Below are positions 54,722 to 62,667 of a stretch of DNA of 64,000 bases, one piece after another. Made by a program: the position numbers and the translations under genes. The stretch covers positions 1 to 64,000 of the forward strand of contig NZ_JAJTBG010000018.1 in assembly GCF_021287045.1 (NCBI RefSeq), given 5' to 3'. Within the stretch, counting starts at the first letter, position 1. Every line of letters starts with the position of its first letter. Below the pieces are notes generated by a model. The model made no database searches. It was not told where the DNA came from and saw nothing but the letters and a program-made list of their open reading frames with translations. Source of the DNA: Oryzomicrobium sp. (lineage in GTDB: Bacteria; Pseudomonadota; Gammaproteobacteria; Burkholderiales; Rhodocyclaceae).

Positions 54722-56173
54722 ATGGAAAAAATCCGAGCTACTACGCAGGGCGACTACGTGTTACCACGTAGTGGCGAGGCCGGCTATCCCGGCGCCGAAG
54801 GGCGCTTGCGGCGCAAGATCCTGCTGTTGGCGGTAGTTCCCCTGGTGGTGGCCTGCATCGCCATCGCCCTGGCGATCCGCCAGCAGGGCGAGGCCCTGGC
54901 GCGGGAAGAAGGGGCCGCCGTGGCTCCGGTGCTCAATGCCATGAAGGAGGCCGAGCTCAAGCACTACATGGAGCTGGCCCGGGCGGCCATCGCCCCGATC
55001 TACGACAGCGGCCGCAACGATGCGGCCGCCCAGCAGCAGGTGAAGGACGTGCTGTCCCACCTGGCCTTCGGCGTGGACGGCTATTTCTTCGTGTACGACC
55101 TGAGCGGCAACAACCTGATGCACCCGCGCCAGCCCGAACTGGTGGGGCGCAACCTGTGGGAGTTGCGCGATCCCAACGGCACCCCCACCATCCAGCGCCT
55201 GCTCGCCCGGGCCAAGGGCGGCGGCGGTTACGAACCCTACCTGTGGGAGCGGCCCACCACCCACCGCATGGAGCAGAAGCTGGGCTACGTGATCCTGCTG
55301 GAACGCTGGGGCTGGATGGTGGGCACCGGCATCTACCTGGATGACGTGGACGAGGCCCTGCAACGCATCCACACCGAATCGGCGCGGCAGATCGAGACCA
55401 ACCTGCAAGTGGTGGCGGCCATCGCCGTGGTGGCGGCCCTGCTGGTGGCCGTGGCCGGCTTGGCGCTCAACATCAGCGAGCACCGCTTGGCCGACGTCAA
55501 GCTGCGCGCCCTGGCCCGCCAGGTGGTGTCGTCCCAGGAAGAGGAGCGGGCCCGCCTGTCCCGGGAACTGCACGACGGGGTGAGCCAGATGCTGGTATCG
55601 GTGAAGTTCTTCGTCGAATCGGCGCGGGGCCGCCTCGCCCAGGGGCCGGAGCGGGCCGGCGAGGCGGTGCCCCTGCTGGAGCGGGGCATCGCCCGGCTGA
55701 ATGAAATCCTCGGCGAGGTGCGGCGTATCTCCCACGCCCTGCGCCCGGCGCTGCTCGACGACCTGGGGCTGGCCGCCGCCCTGGACCACCTGGGCCGGGA
55801 CTTCGCCGACCGAACCGGCCTGGCGGTTTCCGTGTCCCACCGGGGCGGAGGTGGCGAGCTGCCCGAGGCGGTGGCCACCGCCTTGTTCCGCGTCGCCCAG
55901 GAAGCCCTGTCCAACGTGGAGCGCCACGCCGGCGCCGCCTCGGTGGGCATCGAGACCACCCAGGACGCCCTGGGGCTGCGCCTGACGATCAGCGACGACG
56001 GCCAGGGCTTCGACGTGGCCGAGGTGGAGCGGCACCCGCGCAGCGGCATCGGCCTGCGCAACATGCGCGAGCGGCTGGCCGCCCTGCGCGGCACCCTGTC
56101 GATCGAATCCGACGAACGGGGCACGGTGGTGAGCGTGTTCGTTCCCGCCGACGCCCATCCCTTTTTTGGTTGA
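54722..56173 (+). CDS. Cache-domain sensor histidine kinase (HisKA_3/NarX-like)
   Basis: The protein has 483 residues with GAGGAG before the ATG. Two membrane helices (about 33-53 and 223-246) bracket a periplasmic sCache_2 domain (DGYFFVYDLSGNNLMHPRQPELVGRNLWEL...GWMVGTGIYLDDVD). The HisKA_3 box EEERARLSRELHDGVSQML carries phospho-His284, followed by a GHKL ATPase (ISDDGQGFD, SGIGLRNMRERL). Cache domains of this type bind small organic acids. Divergence from cstA suggests sensing of pyruvate or a related substrate, which is inference. Confidence 0.9.
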   Translation: MEKIRATTQGDYVLPRSGEAGYPGAEGRLRRKILLLAVVPLVVACIAIALAIRQQGEALAREEGAAVAPVLNAMKEAELKHYMELARAAIAPIYDSGRNDAAAQQQVKDVLSHLAFGVDGYFFVYDLSGNNLMHPRQPELVGRNLWELRDPNGTPTIQRLLARAKGGGGYEPYLWERPTTHRMEQKLGYVILLERWGWMVGTGIYLDDVDEALQRIHTESARQIETNLQVVAAIAVVAALLVAVAGLALNISEHRLADVKLRALARQVVSSQEEERARLSRELHDGVSQMLVSVKFFVESARGRLAQGPERAGEAVPLLERGIARLNEILGEVRRISHALRPALLDDLGLAAALDHLGRDFADRTGLAVSVSHRGGGGELPEAVATALFRVAQEALSNVERHAGAASVGIETTQDALGLRLTISDDGQGFDVAEVERHPRSGIGLRNMRERLAALRGTLSIESDERGTVVSVFVPADAHPFFG

Positions 56174-56185
56174 AGGAAACACAGC

Positions 56186-56818
56186 ATGAGCGAACAACCG
56201 GCCACGGTCCGCGTGGTGATCGTCGACGACCATCCCCTGGTGCGGGACGGCGTGCGGGCCTGCCTGGAAGCCTCGCCCCACCTGCGGGTGGTGGGCGAGG
56301 CCGGGGATGCGGCGGCTGCCGAGCGGCTGATTTTGGCCGAGCGGCCCGACCTGGCCCTGGTGGACATCGGCATGCGCGGCGAGAGCGGCATCGACCTGAT
56401 CGCCCGGCTGCGCCGCCAGGAAGTGCCGACCCGGCTGGTGGTGCTGACCATGTACGACAACCCGGAGTACGTGGCCGAGGCCATGCGTGCCGGGGCCCGG
56501 GGCTACGTGCTCAAGGACGCTCCCTCCGACGAGATCTTTGCCGCCATCGACGCGGTGCAGGCCGGGGGCTGTTACTACTCGGCGGGGGTGGACCCGGTGG
56601 CCGGTAGCGGCCACCCTGCCGGCCCCCTGCTGACCCATCGGGAAAAGGAAGTGCTGGCCCTGATCGCCGAGGGGCTCAACAACAAGCGCATCGCCAGCGC
56701 CCTGGGCATGAGCGTACGCACCGTGGAAACCCACCGTCTCAACATCAAGCGCAAGGTGGGCATCGAAGGCACCGCCGCCCTGCTCAAGTACGCCTTCGGG
56801 CGGGAGTGGGCGCGCTGA
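56186..56818 (+). CDS. NarL/LuxR-type response regulator
   Basis: The protein has 210 residues. The receiver domain has VVIVDDHPLVRDGVRACL with phospho-acceptor Asp60 (ALVDIGMRGESG), the switch TMYDN and Lys in YVLKDAPS. The LuxR helix-turn-helix is LTHREKEVLALIAEGLNNKRIASALGMSVRTVETHRLNIKRKVG. It is 12 bases after its kinase. The likely target is the cstA/kinase intergenic region. Confidence 0.93.
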   Translation: MSEQPATVRVVIVDDHPLVRDGVRACLEASPHLRVVGEAGDAAAAERLILAERPDLALVDIGMRGESGIDLIARLRRQEVPTRLVVLTMYDNPEYVAEAMRAGARGYVLKDAPSDEIFAAIDAVQAGGCYYSAGVDPVAGSGHPAGPLLTHREKEVLALIAEGLNNKRIASALGMSVRTVETHRLNIKRKVGIEGTAALLKYAFGREWAR

Positions 56819-56876
56819 AGGCACGTTGACGGCGCCGCGGAGAACTCCCGCGCCGATGCGGCGGCGGGAATGAAAA

Positions 56877-56915
56877 GCAAACGGCCCGGGAAATTTCCCG
56901 GGCCGTTTGCCTTTG
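56877..56915. terminator. 34-bp perfect palindrome, bidirectional terminator
   Basis: A fully self-complementary 34-mer (56877-56910, centre GGGAAATTTCCC) ends with CCTTT on the plus strand and CTTTTC on the minus strand. It lies between the convergent response-regulator and pgk genes. Confidence 0.88.
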
Positions 56916-56945
56916 CGCCCCGAGGGGGGCGGATGAAGCTCTGGC

Positions 56946-58130
56946 TCAGCCGTTGGCGCGCTGTTCCAGCACTTCCACGGCGGGCAGCTTCTTGCCTTCG
57001 AGGAATTCCAGGAAGGCGCCGCCGCCGGTGGAGATGTAGTCGATCTGCTTCTCGATGCCGTACTTGGAGATGGCCGCCAGGGTGTCGCCGCCACCGGCGA
57101 TGGAGAAGGCCGGGGAGTGGGCGATGGCCGCCGCCAGCATCTTGGTGCCGCCGCCGAACTGATCGAATTCGAACACGCCCACCGGGCCGTTCCAGACGAT
57201 GGTGCCGGCGTGGGCGATGATGCCGGCCAGCTTGGCCGAGGTCTTGGGGCCGATGTCCAGGATCATGTCGTCCGGGGCCACGTCCTGGGCATCCACCCGG
57301 TTGCCGCGGGCGTGGGCGGAGAGTTCGTTGGCCACCACCACGTCTTCGGGGATGGGCACCGAGGCGCCGCGCTTGTCCATGATGTCCATGATGTTGCGGG
57401 CTTCGTCCACCAGGTCCAGCTCGGCCAGGGACTGGCCGATGGGCAGGTCGTTGGCGACCATGAAGGTGTTGGCGATGCCGCCGCCGACGATCAGCTGGTC
57501 CACCTTCTCGGCCAGGGACTTGAGGATGGTCAGCTTGGTGGACACCTTGGAACCGGCGACGATAGCCACCAGGGGGCGCTTGGGGTTTTCCAGGGCGCGG
57601 GAGAGGGCGTCCAGCTCGGCCGCCAGCAGGGGGCCGGCGCAGGCCACGGGGGCGTACTTGGCCATGCCGTGGGTGGTGGCCTCGGCCCGGTGGGCGGTGC
57701 CGAAGGCGTCGTTCACATACACGTCGCACAGCTTGGCCATCTTCTGGGCCAGCTCGTCGTTGTTCTTCTTCTCGCCCTTGTTCACCCGGCAGTTTTCCAG
57801 CAGCACCACCTCACCGGGCTTGACCTCGAAGCCGCCGTCCACCCAGTTGTCCACCAGGGCCACCTTGCGGTCGAGCAGCTCGGCCAGGCGGTGGGCGATG
57901 GGGGCCAGGGTGTCGTCGGGCTTCATCTCGCCCTCGGTGGGGCGGCCCAGGTGGGAGGTGACCATGACGGCAGCGCCTTTTTCCAGGGCCAGCTTGATGG
58001 CCGGCACCGAGGCACGGATGCGGGTGTCGTCGGTGATGCGGCCGGTGTCGTCCTGGGGAACGTTCAGGTCGGCGCGGATGAAGACGCGCTTGCCGGCGAG
58101 GTCGAGGTCGGTGAGTTTCTTGAATTGCAT
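56946..58130 (-). CDS. pgk: Phosphoglycerate kinase
   Basis: The protein has 394 residues from the ATG at 58130 ([25 protein letters not shown]). Substrate motifs [29 protein letters not shown] and the nucleotide segment GGGIANTFM, with the C-terminal [16 protein letters not shown], are intact. It is downstream of the epd-type dehydrogenase as in gammaproteobacterial epd-pgk. Confidence 0.96.
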   Translation of the reverse strand: MQFKKLTDLDLAGKRVFIRADLNVPQDDTGRITDDTRIRASVPAIKLALEKGAAVMVTSHLGRPTEGEMKPDDTLAPIAHRLAELLDRKVALVDNWVDGGFEVKPGEVVLLENCRVNKGEKKNNDELAQKMAKLCDVYVNDAFGTAHRAEATTHGMAKYAPVACAGPLLAAELDALSRALENPKRPLVAIVAGSKVSTKLTILKSLAEKVDQLIVGGGIANTFMVANDLPIGQSLAELDLVDEARNIMDIMDKRGASVPIPEDVVVANELSAHARGNRVDAQDVAPDDMILDIGPKTSAKLAGIIAHAGTIVWNGPVGVFEFDQFGGGTKMLAAAIAHSPAFSIAGGGDTLAAISKYGIEKQIDYISTGGGAFLEFLEGKKLPAVEVLEQRANG

Positions 58131-58204
58131 GGCGGAAACCGTGGAAAGGGAGAAAGGGAAATGAAAACGGCACGGCGCCGGGGCGTCGTGCCGTCGTAGG
58201 GGGC

Positions 58205-58927
58205 TCAGCGGCAACAACCCTCGCCGCTGTTGTGGATGACCCAGATCAGGTGGCCAGAGCCCCAGTCGCCGCTGAAGCCGGCGCCGCCGGCGAAGATCAG
58301 CCGGCCCTGGCCCTTGTAGACCAGCTCGTAGCGGTGCCGGTCGCTGCCGAAGTAGAAGGGAATCCAGGCTTTGCCGGTGATGTAGGCGCCCTGGTCGGTG
58401 GGCTGGCCGATCTGGTTGGTGACTTGGGCCATCGACATGCCGATCTTGAGCGAGGTGAACTTGCTGCCGGCGGCGGGGCGGCCGGTGATTTCGCCTTCCC
58501 AGTCGTTGATGCCCTTCACCTTCTGGCCGTAGCCGGATTCGACCTTGGACGAATCGACCACGTAGCCGTTCTTCATGCCCGGGCCGTCCTTGCCGGCGGG
58601 GGCGGGGGAGGCATCGGCGCTCTTGGCCGCCGGCGCGGCGGCGGTTGCAGCGGCCGGGGCGGCGGTGCTGCCGTCGGTCGGGGTGCAGTCGGTGGGCGGC
58701 GGCGTGGTGGCGGCCTTGGATTTGCTGGTCTTGCCCTTCTTCGCCGGGGCCTTGGCAGGGGCGGGGCAGGGCGGCAACGCCTGGGCGGGGGCTGCCGCCG
58801 TGGTGGTGGCGGTGGCATCGGTGGCCGGCTGCGCGCCGTCCTCGGGTTTGGCGGCCTTGCCGGCGCAGCCGGCGCCGAGCACGGCCAGGCCGGCGAGCAG
58901 TGCGATGTTGCGCAGTGCAGACGTCAT
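58205..58927 (-). CDS. Lipoprotein with BamE-like C-terminal domain
   Basis: The protein has 240 residues. The lipobox is VLGAGC (about residue 21), followed by a very Ala/Pro/Thr-rich stretch to residue 115. A globular end ([57 protein letters not shown]) has the SmpA/BamE-like GMsxxqVxxxlGxP pattern. Its function is unknown. It lies between epd and pgk and probably shares their transcript. Confidence 0.7.
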   Translation of the reverse strand: MTSALRNIALLAGLAVLGAGCAGKAAKPEDGAQPATDATATTTAAAPAQALPPCPAPAKAPAKKGKTSKSKAATTPPPTDCTPTDGSTAAPAAATAAAPAAKSADASPAPAGKDGPGMKNGYVVDSSKVESGYGQKVKGINDWEGEITGRPAAGSKFTSLKIGMSMAQVTNQIGQPTDQGAYITGKAWIPFYFGSDRHRYELVYKGQGRLIFAGGAGFSGDWGSGHLIWVIHNSGEGCCR

Positions 58928-59002
58928 GTTTCCCCTCCTGAGGGTTGGCCGGCGTTCCTTGGTGGGCGGCCGGCGGCGTTGGTTTTTTGCAGCCGGATTG
59001 TA

Positions 59003-60052
59003 TTACTTGGCGTCGGTCAGGGCCACGGCGGTGTCGAGCAGCCGGTTGCTGAATCCCCATTCGTTGTCGAACCAGACGAACAGGTTGATCAGCCGGGGGC
59101 CGCCGGCCCGGGTCTGGCTGGTGTCCACGATGGCCGAATGGGGATCGTGGTTGAAGTCGATGGAGGCGTGGGGATCGCCCGAGGTGGCCAGTACGCCCCG
59201 CCACGGGCCTTCGGACGCCTGGCGTAGCAGGTCGTTGACCAGGGCCGGGGTGGTGTCCCGGGCCAAGGTGACGGTGAGGTCGATGGCCGAGACGTTGAGG
59301 GTGGGCACCCGGATCGCCTTGGCCAGCACCCGGCCGGCCAGGGCTGGCAGCAGCCGCTCCACGCCCCGGGCCAGGCCGGTGGAAACGGGGATCATCGACT
59401 GCATGGCCGAGCGGGTGCGGCGCAGGTCGGTGTGGTGATAGCCGTCGGCCAGGGGCTGGTCGTTCATCACCGAGTGCAGGGTGGTGAGCAGCACCTGTTC
59501 CAGGCCCAGTTCCCGGTGCAGCAACTCCAGCACCGGCACTACCGCGTTGGTGGTGCACGAGGCGTTGGAGATCAGCCGCTCGTTGCCGGCGAGGCGGCCG
59601 TGGTTGAGGCCGTAGACCACCGTGGCGTCCACGTCGGCGGCGCTGTTGGCCGGGTGGGAGAGCAGCACCCGGGGGCAGCCGGCGGACAGGAAGCGCGCCA
59701 GCCCGGCCCGGTTGCTGTACTGGCCCGAGCATTCCACCAGCAGGTCGATCTTCAGGCTGCGCCAATCCACCGCCTCGGGCGTGGTGGCGTGGGTGAGGGC
59801 GATGGGCTGGCCATCCACCACCAGGGTTTCGTCGCCCAGTTCCACCGGGGCGGGAAAGCGCCCGTGGGTGGAATCGAAGCGGGTCAGGTAGGCAATGCTG
59901 TCCGCATTGGCGGGTTCGTTGATCGCCACCACCTGGAGTTGATCGGCCAGGCCGCGCTCGTGCAGGGCGCGCAGGAAGCAGCGGCCGATGCGGCCGTAAC
60001 CGTTGATGGCAAGGCGGAGAGGCCGGGATGGGCCGGATACGGGAGTCAACAT
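59003..60052 (-). CDS. epd: Erythrose-4-phosphate dehydrogenase-type GAPDH
   Basis: The protein has 349 residues from the ATG at 60052. The NAD fold is [23 protein letters not shown], and the catalytic Cys166 is in SNASCTTN. Several positions follow Epd rather than glycolytic [30 protein letters not shown] (Glu after Asn, not Asp), [39 protein letters not shown], and [13 protein letters not shown]-like [19 protein letters not shown]. This fits DXP-dependent vitamin B6 synthesis (with PdxA). Whether it also serves glycolysis is open, since no other gap is in this window. Confidence 0.82.
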   Translation of the reverse strand: MLTPVSGPSRPLRLAINGYGRIGRCFLRALHERGLADQLQVVAINEPANADSIAYLTRFDSTHGRFPAPVELGDETLVVDGQPIALTHATTPEAVDWRSLKIDLLVECSGQYSNRAGLARFLSAGCPRVLLSHPANSAADVDATVVYGLNHGRLAGNERLISNASCTTNAVVPVLELLHRELGLEQVLLTTLHSVMNDQPLADGYHHTDLRRTRSAMQSMIPVSTGLARGVERLLPALAGRVLAKAIRVPTLNVSAIDLTVTLARDTTPALVNDLLRQASEGPWRGVLATSGDPHASIDFNHDPHSAIVDTSQTRAGGPRLINLFVWFDNEWGFSNRLLDTAVALTDAK

Positions 60053-60163
60053 GGGAGCCAACGCGGGAGTCCCTGGTGGGTGGCGGAAGGGCTCGATTTT
60101 ACAGGCACGCCGCGGCAAATCCGAGGGGCGGCAGGGTTGGGACCGGGGGCGGCGGCAATATTT

Positions 60164-60208
60164 GCTGCGGAAGCGGCCCGTCTTGCCGCTCGAAGCCGCT
60201 TCCGCAGC
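60164..60208 (+). promoter_or_regulatory. Inverted repeat upstream of the sigma-54 promoter (candidate activator site)
   Basis: GCTGCGGAAGCGGC (60164-60177) and GCCGCTTCCGCAGC (60195-60208) are perfect 14-base inverted repeats. They are 100-145 bases upstream of the predicted start, where sigma-54 enhancer-binding proteins usually bind. Confidence 0.45.
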
Positions 60209-60283
60209 GCCGATGCCGCCGGAAGATGGCTGGAAATGGTTTGAAAAGGCCGGGAATGCCGGTCAAGCAAGCGCGTGCAGATG

Positions 60284-60299
60284 TGGCACGGGGATTGCT
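60284..60299 (+). promoter_or_regulatory. Sigma-54 (RpoN) promoter
   Basis: TGGCACGGGGATTGCT matches the -24/-12 consensus TGGCAC-N5-TTGCW at every defined position. GG (60285-60286) and GC (60297-60298) have the obligatory 10-base spacing. It is 33 bases before the ATG at 60333. Confidence 0.85.
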
Positions 60300-60332
60300 A
60301 TAAGCATAACCGTCAAGTTTTGGAGCTTTCCC

Positions 60333-60854
60333 ATGAAAATCGGCAACGTATCCGACAGCAGCCAGGCGAGTGCGTGGCGCAGCACGTCGACGGCTGTGGG
60401 CGGCAGCGACTTCCAGTCGCTCCTGGCGCGGGCCCAGCAAGCCAGCGGCGGTTCCCCGACCATCACCGGACAGGTCGCCGCCGGCTCGGCCGCCGAAGCC
60501 TCGGCCAAGCAGGCCGGCAAGGCGGAGGCCGCCAAGGCCGCTCACGACGCGGCCCTGGCCGAATTCAACGACTACATGAAGAAGACCCCGATGGAGCACC
60601 TGCGCGACGCCGTGCTCAAGGAAATGGGCGTCACCGAGGACGATCTGGCCGCCATGCCTCCGGAGAAGCGCCAGGCTATGGAAGGCGAGATCGCCAGACG
60701 GATCAAGGAAAAGCTGTTGGCCAAGCAGGATCAGGGCGACGCCCCGAAAACAACCCAGCCCCCGGCGGTGGAGGCTACTGCCGATGGCACGGACAACCTG
60801 CCCAATGTCGCCGGGGCAATACAGCCGGCGGCGGAAGCCAAATCATCGGTGTGA
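60333..60854 (+). CDS. Unknown protein behind a sigma-54 promoter
   Basis: The protein has 173 residues from the ATG at 60333. Residues 1-85 are Ser/Ala/Gln-rich and probably disordered. Residues about 86-135 (FNDYMKKTPMEHLRDAVLKEMGVTEDDLAAMPPEKRQAMEGEIARRIKEKL) form a compact helical domain that I have seen only as a conserved uncharacterised module. The end is again low-complexity. There is no signal or membrane helix. It is a single-gene unit with its own sigma-54 promoter and terminator, pointing to conditional expression such as nitrogen or motility control. That control link is inference. Confidence 0.75.
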   Translation: MKIGNVSDSSQASAWRSTSTAVGGSDFQSLLARAQQASGGSPTITGQVAAGSAAEASAKQAGKAEAAKAAHDAALAEFNDYMKKTPMEHLRDAVLKEMGVTEDDLAAMPPEKRQAMEGEIARRIKEKLLAKQDQGDAPKTTQPPAVEATADGTDNLPNVAGAIQPAAEAKSSV

Positions 60855-60879
60855 TGCCGATGCCGGCGTCGGCCCAGCA

Positions 60880-60909
60880 AAAACCGCCAGCATTGCCTGG
60901 CGGTTTTTG
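60880..60909 (+). terminator. Terminator after the sigma-54-controlled gene
   Basis: AAAAACCGCCAG (60880-60891) pairs with CTGGCGGTTTTT (60898-60909); the second arm itself ends in the T run. Confidence 0.92.
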
Positions 60910-60927
60910 TTTGGTGGGGGCGGTTGC

Positions 60928-61248
60928 CTATTTAAACCGGCAGCACCACTCCTTAAGCGTGGTGTTAGCTCTCCGCGTCAATGCGGCATGGTATTTGACC
61001 TGACCTTGTGCAGAAGAAGCGTTCAGCGATAACGACAAGAAGAACTGCTGGGGAACACCGTCGAGCATGAGTGCAGGAGTGTTGGCGAAGCCAAAGCGGA
61101 TATCAAACGCCTGATCGCCAACAAGAACGCATCCTTTCGCACCAAGCTCGCGGAGTTTGGCAAGGCCGTGCTCCATGAGCGCCCGACCGATACCTTGGCC
61201 TTGGCGTTCTGGAAGAACGGATAACCTATGCACCAAAGTTCGCCCCAT
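60928..61248 (-). pseudogene. Truncated GNAT acetyltransferase at the array edge
   Basis: About 106 codons from an internal ATG at 61248. The sequence RLSVLPERQGQGIGRALMEHGLAKLRELGAKGCVLVGD...RFGFANTPALMLDGVPQQFFLSLSL...GQVKYHAAL is the C-terminal half of a GNAT N-acetyltransferase, including the acetyl-CoA motif QGQGIGRALM. The N-terminal half is missing. Upstream, the frame runs into the Imm45-like gene in another phase, with a 23-base overlap. It is probably a broken chromosomal or cassette gene marking the left end of the array. Confidence 0.65.
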
Positions 61249-61552
61249 AGCTCTCGATGAAACGTACCTCGTGCACCTCGCACTTTGCATATATCCACTT
61301 CTTCCAGTTTTCTTGAAGCCAGATAACCGAAACTCCTCCGATGGGATGTTTCGCTTCAAGAGGAAGAACTAATTCTGTTTGCCCAGCATGGTACCCAGTG
61401 GAGCAAATGAGTTTATAACTTGCTGGTGCGTCGTGATCCTCGATGAGCATGAAGTCAACAATGCTCTCAAAAGGATGCTTTCCCGGAAATCGTAAAACGA
61501 CGCCTCTGTAAAAATTCTCGTCCTTACACTCTGCGAGAGGAGCCCAATTCAT
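61226..61552 (-). CDS. Cassette 5: Imm45-like immunity protein
   Basis: The protein has 108 residues; the ATG is 8 bases after the attC. FYRGVVLRFPGKHPFESIVDFMLIEDHDAPASYKLICSTGYHAGQTELVLP and GVSVIWLQENWKKWIYAKCEVHEVRFIESY resemble Imm45 immunity proteins: a beta-rich fold with a conserved NW-x-KW-x-Y segment that protects against polymorphic toxins. No toxin gene is adjacent. Its own attC is missing and its 3' end runs into the GNAT remnant, so the last residues may be altered. Confidence 0.6.
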   Translation of the reverse strand: MNWAPLAECKDENFYRGVVLRFPGKHPFESIVDFMLIEDHDAPASYKLICSTGYHAGQTELVLPLEAKHPIGGVSVIWLQENWKKWIYAKCEVHEVRFIESYGANFGA

Positions 61553-61559
61553 AGCTGAT

Positions 61560-61631
61560 GTCTAACGTTGGAGGTAAAGAGTGCGGAGCCAGCTTGCCGG
61601 CGTAGCGACCCACTTGACCGAAGGGTTGGGC
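61560..61631 (-). other. attC site between cassettes 4 and 5
   Basis: On the minus strand: R'' GCCCAAC (61631-61625), an imperfect palindrome with GCCGGC and GCTGGC arms, and R' GTTAGAC (61566-61560). Length is 72 bases. The stop of cassette 4 ends 2 bases before it. Confidence 0.85.
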
Positions 61632-61632
61632 G

Positions 61633-62082
61633 TCATTGGAGGACAACTAGCTTTCCACCATTGCACTCGAATTCGGAGCGGCTTGTGCGAGAGGTTTCGG
61701 TTGCCACTGAGTCTTGAGCAAATATGTCTTTAAACAGGAGCTTTGGAGGTTGATAAGACTTTTGGGATTCTTGAAATGAAGTTCCTTGAGCAGTCTTTGC
61801 AACCTCCTCGACGCTGACCAGCCAAGAGCACCTAAGGTCAATACGCCCGAGGGCTGCATTTATGCGGTGCTCGACTTTCAGATAGCCATCATTGTCCTGG
61901 GCAATAGCGCGATATTCGTCTGCGGTGGCTTGGGTGATGACAATTTCCAGTTGATTGACGCTTGTGAGTGAGAGCCATCCATCAGTAACCATATCGGTAT
62001 CGCCAGAAAACTGAACGGTAGGAAATTGCTTTGCGGTCATTTGTGACTGCAACCACAAGATAGTGTCGTAGATAGTGTTCAT
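61633..62082 (-). CDS. Cassette 4: unknown protein
   Basis: The protein has 149 residues from the ATG at 62082 (MNTIYDTILWLQSQM), 4 bases after the attC end. A longer reading starting at 62133 would translate the attC itself and is rejected. It is soluble with mixed alpha/beta composition (FPTVQFSGDTDMVTDGWLSLTSVNQLEIVIT, RIDLRCSWLVSVEEVAK). No family is recognised. Codon use is unlike the chromosomal genes. Confidence 0.7.
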   Translation of the reverse strand: MNTIYDTILWLQSQMTAKQFPTVQFSGDTDMVTDGWLSLTSVNQLEIVITQATADEYRAIAQDNDGYLKVEHRINAALGRIDLRCSWLVSVEEVAKTAQGTSFQESQKSYQPPKLLFKDIFAQDSVATETSRTSRSEFECNGGKLVVLQ

Positions 62083-62085
62083 GAC

Positions 62086-62151
62086 GCCTAATATGAAATG
62101 AGCGGACCTACGCAGTTTTTTGCGCAGGTCCACTCGACTGAAAGGTTAGAG
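62086..62151 (-). other. attC site between cassettes 3 and 4
   Basis: On the minus strand: R'' CTCTAAC (62151-62145), stem GGACCTGCGCA / TGCGTAGGTCC around a short A-rich loop, and R' ATTAGGC (62092-62086), one base off GTTRRRY. Length is 66 bases. The TAA of cassette 3 lies in R''. Confidence 0.8.
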
Positions 62152-62571
62152 TGGGGCCGAGAGCAGGCTTTTTTGGCGCACTTTCAGAAGTACGTATTCC
62201 GCTAACCAAAACTCCACGTCTAGATTTGGCGTCCAGCCCAACTTCAGAAAGGCATCGCAAAGCGCAAATGCTTGAGCCGGAGACCAGTAGGATTGACATA
62301 CTTCGGAGCGAAAAGTGAATTCAGGGTCTTCGTCGTTAAGAAGAAGTTGCTCCGCAATTGGCATCGATATGCGAAAGGCTGGACACTCGCCAGCACCACC
62401 ACTAACCAGAATGTCACCGGGGTTGACTGACCATATTGGAACAGCCTCAAGAAGCTCATAAACAGCCACTGATATGGGCCCCGCTCTTCCGAAGACAACT
62501 AGCTGTGGGTAATTGGTTGGGCACTCGACAAACCCAAGCAATCGATGTCGGTAGCAGTTGATTTCAGACAT
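62146..62571 (-). CDS. Cassette 3: unknown protein
   Basis: The protein has 141 residues and starts MSEINCYRHRLLGFVECPTNYPQLVVFGRAGPISVAVYELLEAVPIW, 3 bases after the attC. It is soluble and moderately acidic with five scattered cysteines. The look (compact, Trp/Pro-rich, no signal) recalls immunity-type cassette proteins, but no family can be named. Its stop overlaps the downstream attC. Confidence 0.7.
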   Translation of the reverse strand: MSEINCYRHRLLGFVECPTNYPQLVVFGRAGPISVAVYELLEAVPIWSVNPGDILVSGGAGECPAFRISMPIAEQLLLNDEDPEFTFRSEVCQSYWSPAQAFALCDAFLKLGWTPNLDVEFWLAEYVLLKVRQKSLLSAPL

Positions 62572-62574
62572 GAG

Positions 62575-62667
62575 TTCTAACGAGCTAGGTAAACGGACTG
62601 CTGCGCAGAAGTGACAGGAGAAGCCAAGGCGGGTGTTTGGCAGGTTCGCCTGAGCGGTTTGTTAGCC
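62575..62667 (-). other. attC site between cassettes 2 and 3
   Basis: On the minus strand: R'' GGCTAAC (62667-62661) and R' GTTAGAA (62581-62575), with a 93-base imperfect palindrome (GCTCAGGCGAACC against the GTCCGTTTACC side). The final base of R' deviates from Y. Confidence 0.8.

Noticed and set aside
56946-59765. A continuous minus-strand frame of 939 codons ending in pgk
   Set aside because: Only the 394 codons from 58130 are Pgk. The rest is the lipoprotein and epd genes read in another frame.
60932-60969. Possible fifth complete attC after the GNAT remnant (AGCTAAC, CACCAC/GTGGTG hairpin)
   Set aside because: It is too short (38 bases) and the expected GTTRRRY end is not matched; at most a decayed site.
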